Notes under the pieces: generated by a model
The model's input: only the letters and a program-made list of their open reading frames with translations
What the model was told of the DNA's origin: nothing
Databases searched by the model: none
Program-made: the position numbers and the translations under genes
Shown: in pieces, positions 17,266 to 27,208 of the stretch
Layout of the letters: each line of letters starts with the position of its first letter
Position numbering within the stretch: the stretch's first letter is position 1
NCBI RefSeq assembly: GCF_004000925.1
Contig: NZ_BIME01000003.1
Location: 496,001 to 560,000, forward strand
Direction of reading: 5' to 3'
Length of the DNA: 64,000 nt
DNA from: Paenibacillus illinoisensis NBRC 15959
GTDB taxonomy: Bacteria; Bacillota; Bacilli; Paenibacillales; Paenibacillaceae

Positions 17266-19365
17266 TCAAACCAGGTACTCCGCCATAATCTGCTCGATGT
17301 CATACGGGGTAACCCCTTGCTCCAACGAATAGATTGTATCTGCCTGATCCAGCGTATCTACCCGTTCACCTCGGGCCTTTACATGCAGCATGAACAGGTC
17401 GTATAGATCTGGCTTGCGCAATCCGGTCATGGCTTTGCCCATCAAGACCATTCCCTTTTCATTGCCCTCTACATTGTTGTAATAGTTTGGGTGGCTGGTT
17501 AGGGCAAGATCGGTCCATATCACCGTGCGATCTACCAGATCAAGTATGACAGGAATCGTAATCTGTGTATCGGCTGTAATATCAATTTTGTTAGCCACCG
17601 TAGATGGTTCAAAAATCTCACCCGACCCTGGCTTCTTGCGCATCATCCACCCCGCGAAGCATTCCGGAAGATCGCAATACGGATGACTCGTGAACGACAG
17701 CAATGAAGCAACGACATACCGCCCTCCATAATTAACGATCGACGGAATATGCAAGTCAATGAACTCGCATGCACCCTGCGGAGCCGATACGATATCTCCG
17801 CTGTGAACAGCCTTATACTTGGTGGAACGCAAATTCGTATAAGAGATGTGCTCAACATAATTCCAGTTCTCGTCATACATCACCGCAGACAGGTCAATAT
17901 CGACGCGTCCTGTGTCCTGCCCGTTGACCATGCCTTCCTTCCACCAGTTGAAGAAACGAATGGTATCTCCTTCGCCCATGGGTACCCGGCTCCCTCTCAC
18001 GAGGGTACGCAGGGCCTTGCTCGCGGAACGTTGGGAAAAAGGCACAAGATAGTCATGGAGCTGTTCATCGATATACGTCTTACCCAGCGGGGGAAGAGCT
18101 GCGAACCGTTCGACCAGAGCCTGCTCGCACAATTGCACAACTTCCCGGCATGTCGCCTCATCCAGCTCTGGCAGCTGATTCGGAACGCCAAATGCCTTTG
18201 CCACGTTGCCTTTAGGGAAAAAGACACGAAGATCCTGTGGTTCATTACGCTGGGCAAAATGTTGTCTCACCTGCAGCAGCACCGGCGTCGATACCTGTGC
18301 AGTTACCTCACTAAATGCCAACAGTACATAGGCCTCATCCTCGGTGATTCGCAGTAGATGATCCAGTCTTCTGGCAAACTCACCCGGACGCTGTGACAGC
18401 AGATCGATCAGGCTCCAGGTGTTGCGATACTGGAACGCCAGCTCTACGCTTCCGTTGAAGGTGGTAAACGGCTTCTTATTGCGCAGAATATCAAAGGCTT
18501 CATCGCAGCGAGGATACCGAGACTTATATTCGGAAGGATGCAGAATCTCCCCCAGACGAACCCAGCGGTTTTTATAACGCAGCATGTCTTCAGTGATCGG
18601 CCCGCATTGCTCCAGTAGCCCCAGCAATAGACGTCTCTCACGACGTTTGAACTTGCGAAAGCGTGCAGGCGCAGCCAGACTGACATCCCCGTCCGACCAG
18701 GCAGCAGCCAGACGCAGGACGTCCGTGGCCGTTTTGAAGTACGGGCCGATTCGTTCCAACCTCGCCTTTTCATGTTTCAACAGCGAAGCCACCACGAAGC
18801 CCACATTCTCCTTGAACGGAATTTCAGCAGGCAATATTGCATCTACCTCATCCGGTTCCGCATGTTCCAGTACTGTATCGATATCATTCTTGTCCGTCTC
18901 CGAAATGGAACCCTTTGCTTCAATCAGCTGGCGGATGAGTGTTCTGAACCCTTCCTCACTTCCCAAGTGGATCACTTTCAGATTGGTCTTGTCAGACAAA
19001 GGCTGTCTATCAACCGGTTCACGATCAGGATATACAAGGGTTAGGTAGTGAATGATGGCATTGAGATACAGCTCCGCTTCATCTTCCTGCATGACCTGCA
19101 TGGGAAATCCCGGATACATCGGTTTGTACTTCACATGTGCCCCGACCATCTCTCTCAGATCCGCTACCAACTGAACAACGAATGCTTCAAACTGTTCATT
19201 GGATAATCTTCGTACGGCTTGCATCAGTTCATCGGAGAACGTGTATCCTAGCGTTTCAATATTTTTAAGGGCAGTAGCCAGGTAAGACTTGGGCAGTTGT
19301 TTCTCCCCTTGATGTTCGATAATCAGTTTGTTAGCTCGCCTTAAATAAATGGTGTTATGGTTCAT
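17266..19365 (-). CDS. Large cytoplasmic protein with TerD-like C-terminal region (MXAN_6230/SCO0854-like)
   Basis: This 699-residue protein has no signal peptide or membrane segment. Residues 1-480 are helical and largely unrecognised (ALKNIETLGYTFSDELMQAVRRLSNEQFEAFVVQLV ...). Residues about 480-690 contain GRVDIDLSAVMYDENWNYVEHISYTNLRS, AVHSGDIVSAPQGACEFIDLHI and RYVVASLLSFT. This order resembles the TerD/TerZ calcium-binding fold (acidic DIDLSA, HSGD). The whole resembles the large proteins found in actinobacterial and myxobacterial ter clusters, but no terB/C/D gene is near. The ribosome site is poor. It is divergent from the gene at 19761. The TerD link is moderately sure, the function not known. 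Confidence 0.7.
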   Translation of the reverse strand: MNHNTIYLRRANKLIIEHQGEKQLPKSYLATALKNIETLGYTFSDELMQAVRRLSNEQFEAFVVQLVADLREMVGAHVKYKPMYPGFPMQVMQEDEAELYLNAIIHYLTLVYPDREPVDRQPLSDKTNLKVIHLGSEEGFRTLIRQLIEAKGSISETDKNDIDTVLEHAEPDEVDAILPAEIPFKENVGFVVASLLKHEKARLERIGPYFKTATDVLRLAAAWSDGDVSLAAPARFRKFKRRERRLLLGLLEQCGPITEDMLRYKNRWVRLGEILHPSEYKSRYPRCDEAFDILRNKKPFTTFNGSVELAFQYRNTWSLIDLLSQRPGEFARRLDHLLRITEDEAYVLLAFSEVTAQVSTPVLLQVRQHFAQRNEPQDLRVFFPKGNVAKAFGVPNQLPELDEATCREVVQLCEQALVERFAALPPLGKTYIDEQLHDYLVPFSQRSASKALRTLVRGSRVPMGEGDTIRFFNWWKEGMVNGQDTGRVDIDLSAVMYDENWNYVEHISYTNLRSTKYKAVHSGDIVSAPQGACEFIDLHIPSIVNYGGRYVVASLLSFTSHPYCDLPECFAGWMMRKKPGSGEIFEPSTVANKIDITADTQITIPVILDLVDRTVIWTDLALTSHPNYYNNVEGNEKGMVLMGKAMTGLRKPDLYDLFMLHVKARGERVDTLDQADTIYSLEQGVTPYDIEQIMAEYLV

Positions 19366-19760
19366 GATAAAAGAGTCCAGGAAAGCTATATCCCTATATA
19401 ACGTGAAAGGTTAGCATAAGAAGGAAGGAATATAATAGCCTGGACGCCTCCTCTCTTGAATAGAAATCCTACAGGAGAGCTGCGACCCTATTTCATCCAA
19501 TTGAGTTAGAAGGAAGGATCGCAATAGCCTGAAGGTCATAGGTCCGAAGCTCGTGACCCGAACCTTTGGTAGACCCATCATCTCAGATTCCACGATCTCC
19601 CAACAGGGTGAAAGTATTACGACTGCATCAATCATTTCCCGATATCATCTGGAAGCAATACACCCCGCTTGATGGAAGGCCGAATAGGAACAACCCAATG
19701 GGCGTCGAATACCTATATAAGACTTAGTATAGAACTATGCATGAATCGAGGTTAGGATAG
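19366..19760. other. 395-bp divergent intergenic region with an imperfect direct repeat
   Basis: No credible gene is seen. AGAAGGAAGGA followed within a few bases by AATAGCCTG occurs at 19419 and again at 19508, spaced 89 bp. The region must hold the promoters of both divergent genes, but no convincing -35/-10 pair was found. Confidence 0.4.
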
Positions 19761-20834
19761 ATGGAGCTTCAATCGATATATAACGAGTATCTCAATATCA
19801 AATTCAAACGCGGATTACCGCCTGTACGGACGAATTCGTTCGAATATGGCTTGTATGAAGATGACAGTGCTGATCTGTTTCTACCGGATCACCCTGAGGT
19901 GACCTTCACGAATTGGATGTACGATTTACAACCGAGAGATCCCCATTATGTTTCTGAGCCAGACTGGAAGCCTGTTCTCGGAGAGTTTTTTCAGCAGATG
20001 GATATATATGATGAGCAGGTCCTGTATTATCTTCTGTTCACCCTCAACACTACGCTGTCCATTAACTCGCACAACGCATACAGCACCATGAATGATTTCA
20101 TGAAAAACTACAGCTTCTTACAGCTGTCTCACTTGAGCGAGATCACTCGTTTAAACGAGGAACAGAAGCACCAGGTAAGAGACTTTTTCTTCTTTTACTA
20201 CCTTTATGCACATCCGGTTAACGAGGAAACGCTCTACGCATGTTCATTTGACAGTCAGAACTTGGTACATACCAAAACGGATATTCCATTGGAGCGTTAT
20301 TTCACGGCATTTCATGATTACTATAGTACAAATATGAATGAGTACAGCGAGCAGATCGCCATTTCTCCACACGACATCCAAGCCTGCAAACACCTTACAT
20401 TGGAGATTTTGCGGTGTATTGAAGGAAAATCTGCCAAGCTGAACTTGCCTGAGGAGGAGGGATTAGAAGCAATGCTGCGGCTCATCAATGACGTGGATCA
20501 GATGCTGCAGCTGCATGAAGAAAATAAAACAGTGTTGTTTGAGATCATGAAGGATTTTCTGACTGAAGCTCGTTCCACTCCCTATCGGGAACACTGTTTC
20601 ACGACGCTGCTCCAGAACTATACCTCGTATATCCTGTTTTTCAGGTTTGATGAAATTCATGCATTAGTGGATTATTTCGAAGACACCCCTGTGTGGTGCA
20701 GAACGATCATCAATAAAATCTTCATGGACACAGTTTTCGTTGATCGGGTAATGAGACAGAAACAAATCAACATAACCGCGTACCCGAATGTCATTCAGTT
20801 CTTTGAGGACGAAGCGAAACGGATCTATCTGTAG
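19761..20834 (+). CDS. Hypothetical protein, divergent partner of the TerD-like gene
   Basis: This 357-residue protein is not recognised. It is mostly helical, acidic and aromatic-rich (VRDFFFFYYLYAHPVNEETLYACSF; ITAYPNVIQFFEDEAKRIYL), with no signal peptide, membrane span or obvious catalytic motif. A weak GAGG/TAGGA stands before the ATG. The coding sequence is intact and codon use matches the neighbours. It shares a 395-bp divergent intergenic region with the 699-aa TerD-like gene, so shared control is possible. It is terminated by a clear hairpin. Confidence 0.75.
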   Translation: MELQSIYNEYLNIKFKRGLPPVRTNSFEYGLYEDDSADLFLPDHPEVTFTNWMYDLQPRDPHYVSEPDWKPVLGEFFQQMDIYDEQVLYYLLFTLNTTLSINSHNAYSTMNDFMKNYSFLQLSHLSEITRLNEEQKHQVRDFFFFYYLYAHPVNEETLYACSFDSQNLVHTKTDIPLERYFTAFHDYYSTNMNEYSEQIAISPHDIQACKHLTLEILRCIEGKSAKLNLPEEEGLEAMLRLINDVDQMLQLHEENKTVLFEIMKDFLTEARSTPYREHCFTTLLQNYTSYILFFRFDEIHALVDYFEDTPVWCRTIINKIFMDTVFVDRVMRQKQINITAYPNVIQFFEDEAKRIYL

Positions 20835-20875
20835 CTCCGGAGGGAGTGCCGTACACTAATCCAAAATAGTACGTC

Positions 20876-20915
20876 AAAAAGCCTTCGCCGACGTTAATGT
20901 CAGCAAAGGCTTTTT
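20876..20915. terminator. Bidirectional terminator
   Basis: AAAAAGCCTT at the left arm pairs with AAGGCTTTTT at the right, with GAC/GTC continuing the stem inside. It serves the hypothetical gene on + and mqo on -. Confidence 0.85.
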
Positions 20916-20983
20916 ATACTTTATTCTTATCCATTGGAATAATTACAGTAAATATGCAATGGCGTTCTATATCATTTGCCTCT

Positions 20984-22489
20984 TTATACCGAAGCAACCT
21001 TCTTCTCAACTGTCAGCCCAAGTGCCTTAGCTGTCGTCGTGTGAACCTTGCGAAGAAGATCCGGATTCTCCACCAGGGACTCGCCGTAGGAAGGAATCAT
21101 TTCCTTAATCTTCGGCTCCCATGAATCCATATGCTGCGGGAAGCATCGCTGCAGAATCTCCAGCATGACTTGCACCGCAGTGGAAGCCCCTGGTGATGCG
21201 CCGAGCAATGCGGCTATGGAGCCATCGGCAGCAGTAACGACCTCTGTACCGAATTGAAGTGTACCTTTGCCACCTTGCACCGTATCCTTAATGACCTGCA
21301 CGCGCTGACCTGCCAGAACCATATCCCAATCTTCGCTTTTAGCACTTGGAACAAAATCACGCAGTTCCTGCATACGCTGCTCTTTGGACAACATAAGCTG
21401 TTGAATCAGATATTTGGTCAGAGAGATCTCTTTGACCCCTGCAGCTAGCATGGTTAGAAGGTTATGTGTTTTGACCGACGTAATGAGGTCGGCATTCGAA
21501 CCGGTCTTCAGGAATTTGGGCGAGAATCCGGCAAACGGCCCAAACAGCAGTGACTTCTGGTTATCAATAAATCGGGTGTCCAAATGCGGAACCGACATCG
21601 GCGGAGCGCCCACCGAGGCTTTACCATATACTTTGGCGTGATGCTGCTCCACAACCTCCGGATTTTTACACACCATGAAGAGTCCGCTAACTGGGAATCC
21701 ACCAATATGTTTGCCTTCCGGAATGCCAGATTTCTGCAGCAAATGCAGGCTTCCGCCACCCGCACCAATAAAGACAAACTTAGCTGTATGGCGCTCTACT
21801 GCACCGTTCGTCAGATTCTTCACTGTTAATTCCCAAGCGCCATCTTGCTTGCGTTTGATATTTTTCACACTATGTTGGTAGTGGATGCCCACGTTTTGAT
21901 TCTTCAAGTGATCGAGCAGCATACGCGTTAAAGCACCAAAGTTAACATCCGTACCGGAGTCGATTTTGGTAGCTGCGATCGGTTCTTTCCCCTTGCGGCC
22001 TTTCATCATCAGAGGAATCCATTTCCGCAATTTTGCCGGGTCGTCCGAGAATTCCATACCTTCAAATAAAGGGTGGTTCGATAAGGCTTCAAAACGTCTT
22101 TTCAAAAACAGGACATTGCTCTCTCCATGCACATAACTCAAATGGGGAAGCGGCATAATGAAGTCCCGCGGATTACGAATCAGATTGCTATTAACGAGAT
22201 AGGACCAAAATTGTCTGGAGACTTGAAAATGCTCATTCACCTTAATGGCTTTGCTGATATCTACGGTTCCGTCCGGTCGTTCAACGGTATAGTTCAATTC
22301 GCAAAGTGCAGAGTGGCCCGTTCCGGCATTGTTCCATTCGTTGGAGCTTTCCTCTCCTGCACTGGCGAGCTTCTCATAAACCTTAATATTCCAATCTGGT
22401 GCCAATTCCTTCAGCAAAGTTCCCAATGTTGCACTCATAATTCCGGCACCAATCAAGATAACATCTGTACTCGTTTGTCCCTGGCTCAT
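20984..22489 (-). CDS. mqo: Malate:quinone oxidoreductase
   Basis: This 501-residue protein oxidises L-malate to oxaloacetate and passes electrons to quinone at the membrane. The FAD-binding N-terminus [22 protein letters not shown] is followed by the Mqo-specific [23 protein letters not shown] and [38 protein letters not shown] and [19 protein letters not shown] follow in the expected order. Length is that of the family. AAGGA lies upstream of the ATG. It is a monocistronic unit. Confidence 0.96.
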   Translation of the reverse strand: MSQGQTSTDVILIGAGIMSATLGTLLKELAPDWNIKVYEKLASAGEESSNEWNNAGTGHSALCELNYTVERPDGTVDISKAIKVNEHFQVSRQFWSYLVNSNLIRNPRDFIMPLPHLSYVHGESNVLFLKRRFEALSNHPLFEGMEFSDDPAKLRKWIPLMMKGRKGKEPIAATKIDSGTDVNFGALTRMLLDHLKNQNVGIHYQHSVKNIKRKQDGAWELTVKNLTNGAVERHTAKFVFIGAGGGSLHLLQKSGIPEGKHIGGFPVSGLFMVCKNPEVVEQHHAKVYGKASVGAPPMSVPHLDTRFIDNQKSLLFGPFAGFSPKFLKTGSNADLITSVKTHNLLTMLAAGVKEISLTKYLIQQLMLSKEQRMQELRDFVPSAKSEDWDMVLAGQRVQVIKDTVQGGKGTLQFGTEVVTAADGSIAALLGASPGASTAVQVMLEILQRCFPQHMDSWEPKIKEMIPSYGESLVENPDLLRKVHTTTAKALGLTVEKKVASV

Positions 22490-22926
22490 GTCTACCGTCC
22501 TTATATCCTATATTTGCCAAAAGGATGTAAGCGTTATCGATTTGGCATTTGCAGCGAGCCCGTTCTTGAACTGGCCCAAACCTCTTCTGAACGAAATTAA
22601 ACCTTGGTCATAGTGTATCAATATTACAGTTAGATTGAAATATGCAATTTTAAGTTACTTGGTTTACCTGTTAGTATACTTTAGTTTCAACCTTACCGCT
22701 AACCCGCTTATAGGGGTGAAAGATTTATTTTTTCAAGATAATAGAAAACATGGCAAGCCATAACGCCATTCTAGGTCAGGTTTCTAGGTTCGTAGTTCTC
22801 CTCATGAGGAAAAAGAGATCGAATCAGCCGGCCCTCGGCAACGAAAAAGCCGATTCCAGATGGTGAATTCTTGGAATAAGCTTGTTTTACTGTGGCCTCT
22901 TAGACCAAAATGTCCAATTACCAAGT
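22490..22926. other. 437-bp intergenic region between mqo and the siderophore transporter operon
   Basis: It should carry the mqo promoter and the end of the siderophore operon transcript. A GC-rich hairpin with a T-run on the minus strand (about 22810-22856) is listed separately. No intact gene was found; several short minus-strand frames are all broken by stops. Confidence 0.4.
22810..22856 (-). terminator. Possible terminator of the siderophore transporter operon
   Basis: On the minus strand GAATCGGC can pair with GCTGATTC (one G-U) around a GC-rich inner region, followed by GATCTCTTTTT. It lies about 70 bp past the ATPase gene stop. The pairing is imperfect. Confidence 0.45.
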
Positions 22927-23736
22927 TTATTCGCCAGTATGTACATGATATCTTCCCCGGGGTACAACCAAGGGAGAACCCGACAAAGGATCTTCTACCA
23001 CGGTACAGTCCAAGCCGAATATATCTTTCACCATGGTACTTGTAATGACGTCAGAAGGAGCACCCTCCGCTACAAGCTTCCCTTCCACCAACGCAATGAT
23101 ATGATCCGCATAACGGGCTGACAGGTTGATGTCGTGCAGCACCATGACAATGGTTGTTCCATGCTTCCGGTTAAGGTCGGTGAGCAGATCGAGAATCTCA
23201 ACCTGATAGGTAATATCCAAGAAGGTTGTTGGTTCATCTAGAAAGAGAATATCGGTCTGCTGCGCCAGAGCCATCGCAATCCAGACCCGTTGTCGTTGAC
23301 CGCCTGAAAGCTCATCGATGTTATGGTTGGCAAATTCGGTAATGTCCATGATCTCCATGGCTTCAGCTACCGCTTCGTAATCCTTCTTGGTCCATCCGCT
23401 CAGCAAGGACTGGTGCGGAAACCGCCCTCTTCCCACCAAGTCGGCAACAGAGATCCCTTCCGGGACAATAGGGGATTGGGGTAACAGTCCCACCACCCTG
23501 GCCAGCTGCTTGGGTGGGAATTTGCTGATCGGCTTCCCATCCAGCGTAATTTTCCCCGATATCGGCTTGATCAGCCGGGCCAAGGTTTTGAGAAGCGTAG
23601 ACTTCCCGCAGCCGTTAGCTCCAATGATGACACTGATTTGGTTGCTGGGAATCGCAAGGTCTACGCCATGAATAACGGTTTTATTGTCATAGCCAGCCAC
23701 TAAGTCTTCCGCTTGGAACACATGCGTCGGTTTCAT
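22927..23736 (-). CDS. Iron-siderophore ABC transporter, ATP-binding protein
   Basis: This 269-residue ABC ATPase has Walker A GANGCGKSTLLK, Q loop LPQSP, signature LSGGQRQRVWIAMALAQQ, Walker B ILFLDEPTTFLD and switch His VLHDINLSARYAD. It is of the FecE/FhuC type, dedicated to FecCD permeases. Its ATG overlaps the stop of the upstream permease by 1 nt (TAATG), and it is the last gene of a four-gene operon. Confidence 0.95.
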   Translation of the reverse strand: MKPTHVFQAEDLVAGYDNKTVIHGVDLAIPSNQISVIIGANGCGKSTLLKTLARLIKPISGKITLDGKPISKFPPKQLARVVGLLPQSPIVPEGISVADLVGRGRFPHQSLLSGWTKKDYEAVAEAMEIMDITEFANHNIDELSGGQRQRVWIAMALAQQTDILFLDEPTTFLDITYQVEILDLLTDLNRKHGTTIVMVLHDINLSARYADHIIALVEGKLVAEGAPSDVITSTMVKDIFGLDCTVVEDPLSGSPLVVPRGRYHVHTGE

Positions 23737-24767
23737 TATAATTCTCCCTTTCGGTTCATTCGGATGAGCAGGTAGATCAGATAAGGCGCACCGAGGATTC
23801 CGGTAATGATGCCCACAGGATATCTGACCTCGAACGCAAATTGCCCGATGAGATCTGCAGCCAAGACCAGATTAACGCCAACAAGTCCCGCCGGAATGGC
23901 ATTTGAGAAGCCTGATCCGGCTAGTCTCTTCGCGATAGGTCCCGAAAGTAAAGAAACAAAAGCGATCGGACCGGTAGTGGCTGTCGCGAGAGCAAGCATG
24001 CCTACAGAACACAAGATGAGTACAACTCTTGTCTTATCCGTAGCAACACCAAGTGATGTAGCCGATTGTTCTCCAAGCTCCAGTAAACCAAGATGTTTGC
24101 CTAGCACAATAATAAAAGGAGACAGGACCAGAACCGCAATGATTAAAGGCGGAAGCTCGTCCATCTTGGAGCCGTTAAGGCTGCCGCTGAGCCAGCGAAG
24201 CGCAGTTGGAATGTCCTGCTGCGAACTGACCAGCAAAAGATAGGATATTACAGCATCCAACATGGCCTGTATGCCTATTCCGACAAGGATCAATCTTCCG
24301 ATCGAGAAGGTTCTTCCCTTGGATAATACATAGATCAATACCACCGTCGCAAGACCCGCAATGACCGAAGCAATGGAAACAACGGCTCCATTTGCATGAA
24401 TGACCGTGATGCAAAATACGGCTGCTGCGCTTGAACCGGAGGTTATACCGATGACATTCGGATTCGCCAAAGGGTTGCGTAGCATGGTCTGAAAGATATA
24501 GCCCGCCATACCGAAGGCAAATCCGGCAAACAGCCCTGCAAGCATCCTTGGTAAACGTATGGTATGGATTGCAAATGTCGCCCCCTTGATCTGCTCACCG
24601 GAAAGGACCCGGATGACATCACCAAGCGGATAGATGGTATTTCCCAGCAAAAGCATGGCACAGCATAGAGCGAGCGCGAGTATGGCAAGTAATGCAGTAA
24701 CAACGACCCACCGACGTCGTCTTTGACGTCTGCCCGATATAATCAATTCCATCGTATTATTTCTCAT
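23736..24767 (-). CDS. Iron-siderophore ABC transporter, FecCD-type permease
   Basis: This 343-residue inner-membrane protein has about nine to ten membrane spans. Motifs include RLPRMLAGLFAGFAFGMAGYIFQTMLRNPLANPNVIGITSGSSAAAVF (FecCD hallmark) and TTGPIAFVSLLSGPIAKRL (coupling region). It overlaps the partner permease gene by 4 nt (ATGA). It pairs with the second permease to form the heterodimeric channel. Confidence 0.95.
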   Translation of the reverse strand: MRNNTMELIISGRRQRRRRWVVVTALLAILALALCCAMLLLGNTIYPLGDVIRVLSGEQIKGATFAIHTIRLPRMLAGLFAGFAFGMAGYIFQTMLRNPLANPNVIGITSGSSAAAVFCITVIHANGAVVSIASVIAGLATVVLIYVLSKGRTFSIGRLILVGIGIQAMLDAVISYLLLVSSQQDIPTALRWLSGSLNGSKMDELPPLIIAVLVLSPFIIVLGKHLGLLELGEQSATSLGVATDKTRVVLILCSVGMLALATATTGPIAFVSLLSGPIAKRLAGSGFSNAIPAGLVGVNLVLAADLIGQFAFEVRYPVGIITGILGAPYLIYLLIRMNRKGEL

Positions 24768-25804
24768 AATGAACGCACTTTCGATTTGATCGCTAAAATG
24801 ATAAGAATTGGAGCACCAATGAAGGCTGTAACCACACCGACCTCAAGCTCTCCCGGACTGCCGATGAGTCTGCCAAGTACGTCAGATATCGTCAAAATGA
24901 TCGCCCCTGAGATGGCGGACATCGGAATAACAAAACGCAAGTCAGAGCCGAGTATAAGCCGAATCACATGCGTCGCCAAAAGTCCGATAAAACCAATGGG
25001 ACCGGCCAGTGCCGTTGTTGCACCACACAATAGAACCGCCGCAAGTGCTGCAATCAACCTGAGTACTCCCGTTCGAACACCCAGCCCGGTTGCCACGTCG
25101 TCACCCAGTGCCAATGCATTCAGTGCTGGAGCTGTAATAAAAGCAATGATGATACCAATGGCCAGAAACGGGACAAACGCACCAATTTCGCCCCAGTTGC
25201 CTGAACCGACGCTGCCGACTTGCCAGAATCTGAATTGATCCATAACATAAGCACGTGGAATCATGATGGCAGTCACCAGAGAGGAAAGGGCTGCCGTTAT
25301 GGCTGCTCCCGCTAGCACCAATTTGATGGGTGTAGCGCCGCCCCGCCCCATGGAACCGACAGCGAATACAAATACAGCAGTAAGCGCAGCACCGACCAAG
25401 GCCAGCCAGATATATTGTCCTGCCGTGTTTATGCCCAGGAGGGCAATGCCGAAAACAACAAACAGGGACGCACCTGTATTGACACCCAGAATACTCGGGT
25501 CTGCGAGCGGGTTGCGCGTGACCGATTGCATCAATGCTCCGGAAACGCCCAGTGCAGCTCCGCAAAATAAACTGAACACGGTCCGAGATATTCGTTTGCG
25601 GACGATATTTGCCCCGTAGGAATCCACATTGGAGTGAAACAAACCATCCATCAGTTCATTCCATCTTACAAGCCGGGAACCGAGCGTGAGTGATGCCAGC
25701 ACGCAAACGCCGAGCAAGACGATGCAAAGGAACAGCACCGTCTTGAAATGTTTAGGCATATGAAGTTTTAAAGAATTGTTTGGGGAAGTCGAAGAACTAT
25801 TCAT
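24764..25804 (-). CDS. Iron-siderophore ABC transporter, FecCD-type permease
   Basis: This 346-residue polytopic membrane protein has the FecCD pattern: VFSLFCGAALGVSGALMQSVTRNPLADPSILGVNTGASLFVVFGIALL and LAGPIGFIGLLATHVIRLILGSDLR (coupling region). It overlaps the substrate-binding protein gene by 8 nt and the next permease by 4 nt, so the three are translationally coupled. Confidence 0.95.
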   Translation of the reverse strand: MNSSSTSPNNSLKLHMPKHFKTVLFLCIVLLGVCVLASLTLGSRLVRWNELMDGLFHSNVDSYGANIVRKRISRTVFSLFCGAALGVSGALMQSVTRNPLADPSILGVNTGASLFVVFGIALLGINTAGQYIWLALVGAALTAVFVFAVGSMGRGGATPIKLVLAGAAITAALSSLVTAIMIPRAYVMDQFRFWQVGSVGSGNWGEIGAFVPFLAIGIIIAFITAPALNALALGDDVATGLGVRTGVLRLIAALAAVLLCGATTALAGPIGFIGLLATHVIRLILGSDLRFVIPMSAISGAIILTISDVLGRLIGSPGELEVGVVTAFIGAPILIILAIKSKVRSL

Positions 25805-26894
25805 TGATCTTGTCGATCGCTGCCCCGATTAATTTCAGATATTCATCAATGGTATACGCAATCGAAAGCGGGTTCGGTGTTCCGGCAGCCACCAGGGGTG
25901 TATCACTATCGATGAATGCAACAGAGCCTCTCTCGATCGCAGGGATTTTACCCAGCAAGGAATCGGCTTGAATGGCCTTTAACAATTCATCATTGCCGTA
26001 TCCGATCAGCAGATCGGCATCGTTAAGAGCCTCTGCATTCTCAGCACTTAGTTCTAATGAGTAGCTGTTCGGATCCTTAATGAGTTCGGTGATACTATCA
26101 GGATTGGTTAATCCCAGCTCTGCCAGGAAAGAAACACGGGAATCAACTGGCGTATAAATATGCAGTTTGGACATGTCTTGTGCAGAGAAGTTTACCCAAA
26201 CGACTTTTTTGCCTGCAATCTGAGGATAGGCACTTAGTTTCTCCTTAATCATATCTTCGGTATCTTTGATCAGCTGCTCACCTTCCGCTTCCATTCCCAT
26301 GCCTTTAGCGTTAAGGTTTACTTGTTCACGCCACGTCGTCGCCCATGGAGCTGTTGGATACGCTACAACTGGAGCAATCTCGCTTAATGTATCGTAGTCT
26401 TCTTGTGTAATACCGGAGTACGCCGCAAGAATCACATCAGGGTTAGCATCCGAAATGGCTTCAAAATCAAGACCATCTGTATCCTGGAACACATTCGGAT
26501 CTGTTACACCAAGCTCGTCCAGCTTCTCTTTGGTCCAAGGAAGCAGTCCGCTGTCATCCTGCACACCGAAGTTTGCCGCTGAGAATCCAACAGGGACAAC
26601 GTTAAGAGCAAGGGCAATGTCATGATTGGCCCATTGTACAGTAACCACTCGTTCAGGCTTGCTTTCGATCACTGTCTCACCAAGAGCGTGCTTGATGGTA
26701 ATTGGATATTGTGTACTTTCATCAGGCGTAACCGCTGTTTCTGTTGCCGATTCATCCGTGTTTGCCGAACTGTTCGCTGCTGGAGTTGCACCTGTAGTCG
26801 AATCGGATTGCTGTGTTGAGCAGCCCACCAGTGCCAAGATCATAATCATCGAAATGATTAGTGCTTTCAGTGAAATGTTTTGCTTCCCCTTCAT
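25797..26894 (-). CDS. Iron-siderophore ABC transporter, substrate-binding lipoprotein
   Basis: This 365-residue protein begins MKGKQNISLKALIISMIMILALVGC, a lipoprotein signal with Cys acylation. An acidic linker follows, then the helical-backbone binding fold: ESKPERVVTVQWANHDIALALNVVPVG, then PDVILAAYSGITQEDYDTLSEIAPVVAYP. The start at 26894 has AAGGAAGGG 7 nt upstream and is preferred over 27014. Family is FecB/IrpA-like (class III), known for Fe(III)-siderophores or citrate; the ligand is not determined. It is first in the operon behind a Fur-type site. Confidence 0.93.
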   Translation of the reverse strand: MKGKQNISLKALIISMIMILALVGCSTQQSDSTTGATPAANSSANTDESATETAVTPDESTQYPITIKHALGETVIESKPERVVTVQWANHDIALALNVVPVGFSAANFGVQDDSGLLPWTKEKLDELGVTDPNVFQDTDGLDFEAISDANPDVILAAYSGITQEDYDTLSEIAPVVAYPTAPWATTWREQVNLNAKGMGMEAEGEQLIKDTEDMIKEKLSAYPQIAGKKVVWVNFSAQDMSKLHIYTPVDSRVSFLAELGLTNPDSITELIKDPNSYSLELSAENAEALNDADLLIGYGNDELLKAIQADSLLGKIPAIERGSVAFIDSDTPLVAAGTPNPLSIAYTIDEYLKLIGAAIDKINE

Positions 26895-27147
26895 GTGTAG
26901 ACCCTTCCTTTTCTCCATTAAATTTTTGGATATCATGATTAATGATCCTGTCTTGCTGTTACTGTAACTACGGCCATAAGTTACCTCGAGAACGTTTTCA
27001 ATCAGCCTCGGCAATTGAATGAAGCTGATCCCGAATTGTTATGGCATGCATCTGCTCATTGAAACTCAGTCTCTATGTATCGTTGCCCAAACAACCTATA
27101 GCAAAATTAGAGAATGATATTTTCGTATATTTATGCATTTATACTTA

Positions 27148-27180
27148 TTGTGACACTGATAATGATTATCGATATCACAA
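27148..27180. promoter_or_regulatory. Fur-type operator inside a larger 33-bp symmetric sequence
   Basis: GATAATGATTATC (27158-27170) is a perfect 6-1-6 palindrome matching the Fur box. TTGTGA (27148-27153) and TCACAA (27175-27180) flank it symmetrically about the same centre. It overlaps the expected transcription start of the promoter at 27180-27208, so iron-loaded Fur should repress the siderophore operon. Confidence 0.8.
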
Positions 27181-27208
27181 ATCTACCTTTGTTTTGATCG
27201 ATTGTCAA
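27180..27208 (-). promoter_or_regulatory. Predicted promoter of the siderophore transporter operon
   Basis: On the minus strand a perfect -35 TTGACA (27203-27208) and -10 TAGATT (27180-27185) are separated by 17 bp. The Fur-type palindrome begins just downstream. The 5' leader to the ATG would be about 280 nt, and nothing recognisable was found in it. Confidence 0.6.

Noticed and set aside
19411..19635. 74-codon minus-strand frame in the divergent intergenic region
   Set aside because: No ribosome site, odd composition, and it covers the region where both divergent promoters must lie.
22740..22926. Possible gene remnant downstream of the siderophore ATPase gene
   Set aside because: Several minus-strand frames give short protein-like stretches, but each is broken by stops and none matches a family I know.
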